The notes under the pieces were generated by a model that was not told the origin of the DNA, searched no databases, and saw only the letters and a list, made by a program, of their open reading frames with translations. A stretch of DNA of 40,998 nucleotides from JBAYJY01 sp041664945 (GTDB lineage: Bacteria > UBP15 > UBA6099), in NCBI GenBank assembly GCA_041664945.1, contig JBAYJY010000016.1, forward strand, positions 1 through 40,998. Direction: 5' to 3'. A program made the position numbers and the translations under genes. Positions 6,845 to 13,294 of the stretch are shown here, piece after piece. The stretch's first letter is position 1, and every line of letters starts with the position of its first letter.

Positions 6845-8190
6845 TGCCGCACGAACCGACGCCGATTCAAAAAACCGCGGCCCGCTGGGGCCTTGTTTCC
6901 ATGGCTGTCTTCATAATCGGGGCGCTTGGAATCCACGCCCTTTACGTTGCTCAAAAGCATCGTTTGGTCGATTATTACCTTAACCGGCAAAAGGAAACCG
7001 CGTGGACGGCGTCGTTCAAGTGTCTGGACTATCTTGACGGCATTGAAAGCTCGCTGAAATCTGTCGCCCGGCCGGTGGCGCAGAACGAGGAAGCAAAAAA
7101 AATATATACAGAGGATCTGAAAAAGTATCTGAGGATATATGGGGGCGTTGGCGTTGAAAGCGTAGGTGTGTACGATAAAAACGGATTGGAAGCGGCGGCC
7201 GGGACTTATTTTTCGTCGGCTGAAGGGCCGTCGCCGAAGCACATAGATTTCATTCATTCGCTGATGCAGGCGGATAAGATGAAAACAGCCATGACGGATG
7301 TTACGCCTATGAAGGGGCCGGCGGGGCAGATTGACGCGATGGCGCTGGTGGCTGCGGCGTCCGGCACTGAACGTTTGAGCGTATGCGGGCAGTCTGTATG
7401 TCCGGCTTTCGCGGTCGCCATGGTCAACACGCGGTCGCTCAGCTATTCGCTTCAAAGGCTTTTCAGCGAAGACGAAAAGACGCCCGGCGCCGACAGCAGG
7501 CCGATTATTTTCGCGATAGACGGCAAGGGTTTCATAATTTCGCATCCATCCGCGGAATATATCGGAGCGAACGCCGTTCAGACATTCGACCTCGAGCATA
7601 ATCCGGAATTCGAGCAAGTTATTCAAAAGATGAAAAACGGAGAAAGCGGAACGAGCGAATATGTGGCTGCCGCGCGGTCGGGCAAGGGGATGGCGCGCTG
7701 GCTGATCGCATACTCGCCGGCGGCGTTCGGCGGAAACAGATGGTCCATAGCAGTAGCTTTTCAGGAGCGTGACGTTCCTTTTCTCGGCGGTTTATTCAAG
7801 AAATATTTAATTGCGGCTTTTGTCTGGTTTATAGTTCTGTTCGGGGTGAACGCCATATATCTGCGGTCGCGCTCTCACTCGTTCAGGCTCGAGCGCCGGG
7901 TGAGGCAGCTCGCCGATTCCGCGGCGGTGAACGATATACTGCGCAATGTGAATACGGAGTTGAACGAGGCGAAGAGGAAGCTCGAAGTGAAGACGAAGGA
8001 ATTCGAAGCGATTCATCACGAGCGGGAGGCGATGCTGGAGAGGCTTGAAGAGTTGCAGAAGAATCTTTTCGCCTCGATATCGCGTCCTACGCGCGAGAAT
8101 CGCGAGGCGATGCGGGAGATGCGCAGGATCGTTCGGGTGCTGAGCCGGCCACCGGAAGGCCGTTTCTGGAAACATATGGATGATGAATAA
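6844..8190 (+). CDS. Membrane sensor-like protein with Cache-type domain, no output domain
   Basis: A 448-residue protein with a transmembrane segment at about 16-36, a ~280-residue outside domain and a second membrane segment at about 321-342. A cytoplasmic tail of ~100 residues, strongly predicted to be coiled coil, follows (LNEAKRKLEVKTKEFEAIHHEREAMLERLEELQ, here cited only by its heptad character). The outside domain has the spread-out beta-alpha pattern of double Cache sensors, with VESVGVYDKNG and IFAIDGKGFIISHPSAEYIG. A CGQSVC pair may form a disulfide. No kinase, HAMP, GGDEF or methyl-accepting domain follows the second membrane segment, so any signal must pass through a partner bound to the coiled coil. 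Start coupled to cca. Confidence 0.75.
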   Translation: MPHEPTPIQKTAARWGLVSMAVFIIGALGIHALYVAQKHRLVDYYLNRQKETAWTASFKCLDYLDGIESSLKSVARPVAQNEEAKKIYTEDLKKYLRIYGGVGVESVGVYDKNGLEAAAGTYFSSAEGPSPKHIDFIHSLMQADKMKTAMTDVTPMKGPAGQIDAMALVAAASGTERLSVCGQSVCPAFAVAMVNTRSLSYSLQRLFSEDEKTPGADSRPIIFAIDGKGFIISHPSAEYIGANAVQTFDLEHNPEFEQVIQKMKNGESGTSEYVAAARSGKGMARWLIAYSPAAFGGNRWSIAVAFQERDVPFLGGLFKKYLIAAFVWFIVLFGVNAIYLRSRSHSFRLERRVRQLADSAAVNDILRNVNTELNEAKRKLEVKTKEFEAIHHEREAMLERLEELQKNLFASISRPTRENREAMREMRRIVRVLSRPPEGRFWKHMDDE

Positions 8191-8329
8191 TCTCAAATGT
8201 CCATGTTAATACAGAATCTGGATTCACAAGATAATGCGCTGTTTATCTTTGAAGACAAAATATTATCAATCCGGATTATTTCAAATGTGTGAATTATTCG
8301 GTTTCGACTGTTATTGCGGCGCAAGTATT

Positions 8330-8338
8330 TGATATAAT
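8330..8338 (+). promoter_or_regulatory. Extended -10 promoter before the DUF5665 gene
   Basis: TGATATAAT is a perfect extended -10 (TGnTATAAT). No good -35 hexamer lies at the usual distance. Transcription would begin near 8345, about 30 bases before the TTG start at 8374. Confidence 0.55.
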
Positions 8339-8373
8339 ACAAAAGATCAATAGCGGAAAAGGAACATTCAAAA

Positions 8374-8751
8374 TTGGCTGAAAACGAATCGGGCATCAAT
8401 CAAGGCGTTTCGGGTGAGGCGGGCAGGACCGAGGTGTTTCACATACCTGAGCCGTCGCGCGAGTTCAAGCTGGATGTTTCAACGATCAATAATCTCAGCA
8501 AGCTCTCGGTTATGTTTGAGCGGATGAACCTTACCGGCTACCTTTCGATGATGCAAAACACGCGGCTGATAATCTGGAACAATTTTATCGCGGGAGTCGC
8601 GCGCGGTTTCGGTTTCAGCATCGGGATGACGCTTTTGGTGGGTCTTTTGCTGTTTCTGATGGGCCGGATGGTGGACATTCCGCTGATCGGAAAATATATC
8701 GCGAAGATAGTGGAAATAGTGCAGATGGAGATGAAGATGCGGAAGTTTTGA
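8374..8751 (+). CDS. DUF5665 family membrane protein
   Basis: A 125-residue protein beginning at TTG with AAGGA about 11 bases upstream. The first ~35 residues are polar and variable. The rest matches the DUF5665 pattern as I know it: an amphipathic helix (NLSKLSVMFERMNLTGYLSM), then NNFIAGVARGFGFSIGMT leading into one transmembrane segment (LLVGLLLFLMG) and an IPLIGKYIAKIVEIVQ helix. The family is found mainly in anaerobic and spore-forming lineages and has no established function. It is separated by a promoter from the genes upstream. Confidence 0.75.
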   Translation: MAENESGINQGVSGEAGRTEVFHIPEPSREFKLDVSTINNLSKLSVMFERMNLTGYLSMMQNTRLIIWNNFIAGVARGFGFSIGMTLLVGLLLFLMGRMVDIPLIGKYIAKIVEIVQMEMKMRKF

Positions 8752-8794
8752 GGCGCGCCGCGCAAACGGAGCGCCCCAAAATAATCCTTCGCGA

Positions 8795-8823
8795 TTGATC
8801 TATTTCATTGTTAATGTTAAAAT
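8795..8823 (+). promoter_or_regulatory. Sigma-70-type promoter before the HTH gene
   Basis: TTGATC (8795-8800) and TAAAAT (8818-8823) are separated by 17 bases, placing a start near 8830, about 55 bases before the ATG at 8886. Confidence 0.5.
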
Positions 8824-8885
8824 ACTTCAAACCTGTCGCTGAGGATTTTGGTAAATTGATATTAAGGCCGGGGTGACTATACATA

Positions 8886-9107
8886 ATGGCCAAAAAGAAA
8901 AAAGAACCGCCCAGAGAGCGTCTTTTCACTACAGATGAAATGGCGAAGATACTTCAGGTTGAGAAACGCGTGCTGGTGGAATGGGTGCAGTATCGCCGGA
9001 TTCCGCATGTGATAATTGACGGCAGGAACGTGCGTTTCAAACTGTCGGACATAGCCAAGTGGGTCAGGGACAAAAACCGGACCTCGGACAGAGCTCATAT
9101 ATCTTAA
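8886..9107 (+). CDS. Small helix-turn-helix (excisionase/MerR-like) protein
   Basis: A 73-residue protein that is almost entirely one HTH_17-type winged-helix domain: FTTDEMAKILQVEKRVLVEW, then a recognition helix region VQYRRIPHVIIDGRNVRF, then KLSDIAKWVRDK. Such domains occur in phage excisionases and as chromosomal regulators. Here it sits next to a STAS protein and no phage genes, so a chromosomal regulatory or architectural role is more likely than excision. Basic N-terminal residues (AKKKKEPPRER) may add DNA contacts. Confidence 0.85.
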   Translation: MAKKKKEPPRERLFTTDEMAKILQVEKRVLVEWVQYRRIPHVIIDGRNVRFKLSDIAKWVRDKNRTSDRAHIS

Positions 9108-9178
9108 TACGCCACACGATTGCCTGAGCGGCGAGAGCCGCGGGCAGACGGATACCAAGGAGCGCGATACCGCCCCGC

Positions 9179-9556
9179 ATGGAGCAAAACCTTCCCCGAG
9201 TTGATGAACCGCCCGTAATTTTAGTTCGCCTTGAAGGCAGCCTTCTGCGCCATGAGGACACAGACCTCGAATTGCTGTTCGACGAGCTTCTCGGCAAAAA
9301 CTGCAAACATTTCATTCTCGACTTCAACCGTATCGAATTCGTCGACAGCGCCGGCATCGGCCTCATCATCAAGCTCGCTTCGATGATCGAAAAGAAACTC
9401 GGAACTCTACAACTCTGCAATCCGCAGACAAATGTCCGCAACGTCTTCAACATGCTCGGAATCGAAAACAGGTTCAAGATACACGATAACCTCGGCGACG
9501 CTCTGCAATTGATCGGACGCCTGATGCGGCTCGAAATTATTACCGTAAGATATTAA
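9179..9556 (+). CDS. STAS domain anti-anti-sigma factor
   Basis: A 125-residue single STAS domain of the SpoIIAA/RsbV type. The phosphorylatable serine motif is present at DSAGIG (D56, S57), preceded by a buried strand FILDFNRIEF and followed by the NVRNVFNMLGI helix. Family members bind an anti-sigma kinase when unphosphorylated and so free a sigma factor. No anti-sigma kinase or PP2C phosphatase is next to it, so its partner must lie elsewhere. AAGGAG at 9157-9162 is 16 bases from the ATG, which is long, but no better in-frame start is visible. Confidence 0.88.
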   Translation: MEQNLPRVDEPPVILVRLEGSLLRHEDTDLELLFDELLGKNCKHFILDFNRIEFVDSAGIGLIIKLASMIEKKLGTLQLCNPQTNVRNVFNMLGIENRFKIHDNLGDALQLIGRLMRLEIITVRY

Positions 9557-9608
9557 TATGCGTTAGCCGGCGAGCGCCGGACCCTAAATCGGCAGCGAAA
9601 GGCGACTT

Positions 9609-10307
9609 ATGGCGACTGAAATCTACATCCTTAGGCACGGCGAATCGCTGGACAATGTGGCGGGCGTCACTTTCGACGAAATGTCGGTTGATGAAGAGGG
9701 CTTTCTCGACAATCCGCTCTCCGATCTCGGCAGGCAACAGGCTCAATCCGCCGCCCGGTGGCTCACAGCGCGCGGCGTCAGGCCGGACGCGATCTTTTCA
9801 AGCGGACTTGCCCGCTCAACCATGACCGCGGAACCGCTCGCCGAACAGTGCGGCCTCGCCATTGAAACGCTCCCCGAACTGCGCGAAGTGCATGTCGACA
9901 CCAAAACCCTCGGCAGTCTCAAACATGAAAATAATCTTTCGCGAACGCTCTATGAAATCCCAGGCGGGAAAGAACTGCGCGGCGTAATTATGAACGTCGG
10001 AGTGGTCGTCGCCTTCAACTCATGGGCGACTTTCGGACTTCCGGGTTTCGAGCCGGTCGCCGAACTCAAGGGCCGCGCCGGTTACTGCCTCGACGTGTTC
10101 GCCGCGCGCCCGGAACGCTGCATCGTCGCTGTCGCTCACAACTTTTTCCTCGGCGCTCTTCTTCTCGAACTCATCGACCGCAACCCGCTCAATTACATCG
10201 AGGCGGCGCCTCATCTCGGCTTGATCCACAACTGCTCGGCGACCTGCGTCATTGCGCATCCGCCACGGTTCCGACTGCGGTACGCTGCGCGAAGAACCGA
10301 TATTTAA
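9609..10307 (+). CDS. Histidine phosphatase superfamily protein
   Basis: A 232-residue branch-1 histidine phosphatase. The catalytic RHGE motif is at residues 9-12, followed by the NPLSDLGRQQA segment and SGLARSTMTAEPLA, with the conserved arginine after SSGL. The second catalytic histidine is in VAVAHNFF (H177). Members include phosphoglycerate mutases, alpha-ribazole phosphatase and many phosphatases of unknown substrate. Nothing nearby (no cobalamin or glycolysis genes) narrows the substrate. It follows the STAS gene by about 50 bases and could be cotranscribed. Confidence 0.85.
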   Translation: MATEIYILRHGESLDNVAGVTFDEMSVDEEGFLDNPLSDLGRQQAQSAARWLTARGVRPDAIFSSGLARSTMTAEPLAEQCGLAIETLPELREVHVDTKTLGSLKHENNLSRTLYEIPGGKELRGVIMNVGVVVAFNSWATFGLPGFEPVAELKGRAGYCLDVFAARPERCIVAVAHNFFLGALLLELIDRNPLNYIEAAPHLGLIHNCSATCVIAHPPRFRLRYAARRTDI

Positions 10308-10429
10308 ACGAACCCGAACCCGGCTCCGAATCCCGATTATTAGTTGCATAACCGCGTTTTCAGCGCGCAATAAAAGTGCGTAACAGCGCCCGAAACATGC
10401 GCGAAAGGTATGTTAAAAGCGCCATATCC

Positions 10430-10438
10430 TGGTATAAT
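10430..10438 (+). promoter_or_regulatory. Extended -10 promoter before the RHH gene
   Basis: TGGTATAAT is a perfect extended -10 element. It implies a start near 10445 and a leader of about 80 bases before the small ribbon-helix-helix gene. Confidence 0.5.
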
Positions 10439-10524
10439 TAGGGCTTAAAAGACGTTCACGAGGACATTCACGAGTATTTTGCCCGCGTGCGCGCGCGCGA
10501 AAATCGATCGAAAGGGGCAAACGC

Positions 10525-10695
10525 ATGAAAAAGAATGATAACATCAAAGTGCGCAAGAACTTCACGCTTTCGAAAACAGGCATTTACTACCTCGAGAAAA
10601 TCCAAAAGAAAAGTCTTCCTGAGATGTCGTATTCGCAGATCGTAGACAGAGCCATAATCGAATACTCGAAATTGAGAAAAGTTTACGAAATATAA
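10525..10695 (+). CDS. Small ribbon-helix-helix protein
   Basis: A 56-residue protein with a strong ribosome site (AGGGG seven bases before the ATG) and its own extended -10 promoter. After a basic start (MKKNDNIKVRK) comes a ribbon-helix-helix pattern. NFTLSKTGIYYLEKIQKK gives the DNA-contacting strand and first helix, and MSYSQIVDRAIIEYSKLRK gives the second helix. This is the CopG/MetJ/Arc fold arrangement used by small repressors and antitoxins. No toxin-like gene follows, since the next coding region is 380 bases away beyond repeats, so a stand-alone regulator is more likely. Confidence 0.75.
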   Translation: MKKNDNIKVRKNFTLSKTGIYYLEKIQKKSLPEMSYSQIVDRAIIEYSKLRKVYEI

Positions 10696-11074
10696 TAGCC
10701 GCCTGCCGCGAAGCGGCCTGCTTTCAGCATATTCATTTCTTATTCGTGTGCCACCCACAACCTGTTGTGGGTGATGCCTTCGAGCGATCGCCGCTTTACA
10801 AAACGGCGAAGCGAGGAGAAAGGGCGGATTTGAAATCCGCCCCTACGCCGTTCGAGTGGCGACGAAAACAATTTGCACAGGGCTTGGTCGATTGCCAATT
10901 TATTTAAATCGGAAAATATCGTAAAAGAAATTGCGAATCGGAGAGCAGTTGATGACAAGGGGAGAATGTGCTAAGATAAGAAATATGTCCGATGCATAGA
11001 TATAAAAAGGGATTCCAAAACATAAAAAAGAACAATTAAAAATGGCGCCCTCAGAATTCAGAAAGGATAGTGAA
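10696..11074. other. Intergenic stretch with repeat palindromes and a promoter
   Basis: It holds an inverted copy of the CACCCACAAC-CT-GTTGTGGGTG palindrome (10752-10773) followed by GCGATCGCCGC, which is the reverse of the order in the repeats near 246 and 12989. It also holds a hairpin GGGCGGATTT-G-AAATCCGCCC (10822-10842) followed by CTAC. The last 100 bases contain the candidate promoter of the TPR gene. Confidence 0.6.
10949..10977 (+). promoter_or_regulatory. Candidate promoter of the TPR gene
   Basis: TTGATG (10949-10954) and TAAGAT (10972-10977) are 17 bases apart. A transcript would begin near 10984, about 90 bases before the preferred ATG at 11075. Confidence 0.4.
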
Positions 11075-12289
11075 ATGAGCACGAAACGTAAGCCGATAAT
11101 TACTATTTTAGTCATGGCGGGTATTTTAATAATAGAATGCTGTGGAATTGCCCAAGGAGAGAATGCTAATCCTAATTTTGTCGAATTTGTAACCCAAGGC
11201 CGCAAATGCATAGAAAAAGGTGATTATGAATGTGCCATAGGTAGTTTCACAGAAGCAATAAAGCTGGATGGATCATCCGCGGAGGCTCTCAGGATGAGGG
11301 GGATCGCATATTATAAGACGTGGAAATACGATAAATCATATGAAGATCTTGAGAGGTCATTATCTATTGTCCCTACAGATGCGGAAACACTTTTCTATTA
11401 TGCGTCAGCTTGCAGTCTTGCGAGTGAGGTTAAAGCAAACGAAAAGAACAAGATTAAAGGCTATTTTTTCAATGCAATTAATCTTGATAATAAATATATC
11501 GATAAATACATGTGCTATATTCAGAGTACTCACGCAAGAGAAAAGGACATAGAAAAGAAACTATCATTGATCAAAAAATTCTCCGGGTTCGATTCCGCGA
11601 ATAATTCTTTCACTCTTGGGATGATTTATGAGGAGATGGGTTACTATGATAAAGCAGTTGAAGCATTTAAGCACGCAAACATTGCTGGTGACACTGGAGG
11701 AGCCGTAGAATTTGAGTTGGGGAAAATGTATATGTGTCAGGAGAAATACGACAAGGCAGAAAAGGAAATTACACGCGCCATAAACAAAAGAGACATGTCG
11801 TTTATGTACTTAGCCAGGGGAATCGCCTATGCCGGCGCCGGTCGGTGTAACGAAGCTGAAAATGACTTGAATACGGCTGTGCAAAAAAACAACGTAAATT
11901 CGTTGCCCTCACATTATAATTTCATCTTGAGTTTGTGTTATATAAAGAACGGCGAATCAGTTAAATCAATTCATTATCTAAATAATATTTTGGCAGGGAA
12001 AGAAGAGAGTGAATATTTTATACAGGAAACAAGGAAATTTATAAACAAGGTCGAAAAGGAATCCGGAGTTCAGACGACAACAGAAACGCCCGCAGTTCAG
12101 GAATATTCAGTGTTAATGTCTGCCGCGCAGGCTGCAGTTGACGCCGGCAATCTTGATGAAGCTGAAAGGCTGTATAAGAATGCCTATGCAACTGGGAAAA
12201 CAAAGGATGAAAAAATAGAAGCTGGCAAGCAACTCGTAGCAGTACATGAGAAAAATAGAAATCAGGATAATAACGGCAACAAAAAATAA
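11075..12289 (+). CDS. Exported TPR-repeat protein
   Basis: A protein of 404 residues from the preferred ATG at 11075, which has AAAGGA seven bases upstream. The frame is open from 11042 but that ATG has no ribosome site. A hydrophobic N-terminal segment (IITILVMAGILIIECCGIAQG) looks like a signal peptide or anchor. The rest is helical TPR repeats. Good matches include AIGSFTEAIKLDGSSAEALR, MGYYDKAVEAFKHANIAGD, KYDKAEKEITRAI and GNLDEAERLYKNAYATG, with a degenerate linker before the last one. TPR arrays bind partner proteins; the partner here is unknown. The gene is visibly AT-richer than its neighbours and is flanked by dispersed repeats, which suggests a different origin. Confidence 0.8.
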   Translation: MSTKRKPIITILVMAGILIIECCGIAQGENANPNFVEFVTQGRKCIEKGDYECAIGSFTEAIKLDGSSAEALRMRGIAYYKTWKYDKSYEDLERSLSIVPTDAETLFYYASACSLASEVKANEKNKIKGYFFNAINLDNKYIDKYMCYIQSTHAREKDIEKKLSLIKKFSGFDSANNSFTLGMIYEEMGYYDKAVEAFKHANIAGDTGGAVEFELGKMYMCQEKYDKAEKEITRAINKRDMSFMYLARGIAYAGAGRCNEAENDLNTAVQKNNVNSLPSHYNFILSLCYIKNGESVKSIHYLNNILAGKEESEYFIQETRKFINKVEKESGVQTTTETPAVQEYSVLMSAAQAAVDAGNLDEAERLYKNAYATGKTKDEKIEAGKQLVAVHEKNRNQDNNGNKK

Positions 12290-12632
12290 TATATCGGATG
12301 AAATAGACACAAATAACCAAGGCTTCACGTGCGCCAGCGCTTTCAGCTATGAGAATAATATTCGGTTGAAACCAGAAAGTGAGCGGTGAGGACAGTTGTT
12401 GACTGAGGGGTGAATGTGATAAGTTCGGGAAGCGGGAAGAGGTGGTAAGTCCATCTCCCCTGACATCCTGTCAACTTGGATTCCGGTTCTCCGACCGGAA
12501 TGACGCTCTTTCTTTGAGTTTGAATCCGGTAATTTGTATTAATGAAACGATGCCTTCGCTGTTCCGTGACATAACAAAGCGGCGTCGAGCCGCGGCAGAA
12601 AGTTGTTTTTGCCTTTAACAGACAAGACAATC

Positions 12633-12788
12633 GGGTGCCATGCACAAAGCAATTTCCTTTGTGCATGTCCCAGGCTATTTCATCACAAATATCCTTCTTT
12701 CTTGATGTGGACAACAGCTTGCAAAGAAGAAATCCAACTACAAGTTGATTCTTCATGCACAAAGAAAAACGCTTTGTGCATGGCACCC
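12633..12788. mobile_element. MITE-like element with 18-bp inverted ends
   Basis: A 156-base stretch bounded by GGGTGCCATGCACAAAGC (12633-12650) and its exact reverse complement (12771-12788). Each end also folds on itself as an 11-base-arm hairpin, CATGCACAAAG-N7-CTTTGTGCATG (12639-12667 and 12754-12782). It encodes no protein. The right end together with about 60 bases of outside flank recurs at 28313-28412, so the exact borders of the mobile unit are uncertain. Hairpin ends of this kind resemble REP-type elements moved by Y1 (IS200-like/RAYT) transposases, which is inference. Confidence 0.6.
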
Positions 12789-12861
12789 ATCAGTTATCAT
12801 ATTTCAGAGATTAAAGGATTTGCTCAGTCAATCATCTGAGTCTCAGGCATATTAAGGGGCC

Positions 12862-12975
12862 GGAGTCAGGCCTGAAATTAGGAGTTAAGGTAATGTGTAT
12901 TAATGTAACACCGACTTCGCTGATCCGTGACATGACAAGGCGGCGATCGCTCGCCGCAGTCCAAGGCGCTACGCG
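12862..12975. repeat. 'TGTATTAATG...GACATGACAAAGCGG' repeat, copy 1
   Basis: This segment is alignable with 26812-26932 over roughly 115 bases. Shared words include TTAGGAGTTA, TGTATTAATGT, CTTCGCT-ATCCG-GACATGACAA and CCAAGGCGCT-CGCGC. A shorter third copy lies at 12525-12596. Here it runs directly into repeat copy C. Confidence 0.7.
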
Positions 12976-12988
12976 CTTTTAAATGCTT

Positions 12989-13104
12989 CACCCACAACAG
13001 GTTGTGGGTGGCGCCCGGATAAAGAAGAATATGCCGAAAGCAGACCGCAAAGCAGCCGGCTGAACGGTCTTGTCTGCATTACCACGCGAAGCGTGGTGAC
13101 GAGA
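12989..13104. repeat. Dispersed intergenic repeat, copy C
   Basis: It has the 22-base palindrome CACCCACAAC-AG-GTTGTGGGTG (12989-13010), then CGCCCGGATAAA, an internal deletion relative to copies A and B, then the GCAGACCGCAAAGCAGCC segment through GTGGTGACGAGA. It is about 108 bases where copies A and B have 123. Confidence 0.85.
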
Positions 13105-13205
13105 GATCAGCGAAACGCAAAAGACAGAAAAGGCGCGAAGCGGTTGTCGCGTCATTATTATTTTCTACTTTTATGACATAATCTATGTTTGATTTTTGTT
13201 TCGCA

Positions 13206-13214
13206 TGGTATAAT
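13206..13214 (+). promoter_or_regulatory. Extended -10 promoter of the large surface protein
   Basis: TGGTATAAT, identical to the element at 10430-10438. Transcription would start near 13221, about 75 bases before the TTG start codon. Confidence 0.55.
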
Positions 13215-13294
13215 ATATGTAAAGCATTTTCAAACTATGAGTTATTAAACGCGATAGATGTTGTCGCAATAAATTTAGGTCACTGAGGCGTTAT

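Larger units (their letters stand above)
12290..13205. other. 1 kb gene-free repeat block
   Basis: No supportable gene. It contains a TGGATTCCGG...CCGGAATGACG hairpin-type repeat near 12476, a module shared with 26812-26932 (two copies here, at 12525-12596 and 12862-12975), a 156-base element with perfect 18-base inverted ends (12633-12788), and copy C of the left-edge repeat (12997-13104). A 147-codon minus-strand frame crosses these repeats and is not credible as a gene. Confidence 0.7.

Noticed and set aside
8886..9107. HTH protein as a phage excisionase
   Set aside because: The fold fits, but no integrase, attachment site or phage gene is nearby, so a chromosomal regulator is simpler.
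11092..11099. GCCGATAA word resembling a sigma-28 -10
   Set aside because: It lies inside the start of the TPR coding region and has no matching -35 at 11-base spacing.
12343..12786. A 147-codon open frame on the minus strand
   Set aside because: It runs through several dispersed repeats including the 18-bp inverted-end element, has no ribosome site, and its sequence reads like translated repeat DNA.
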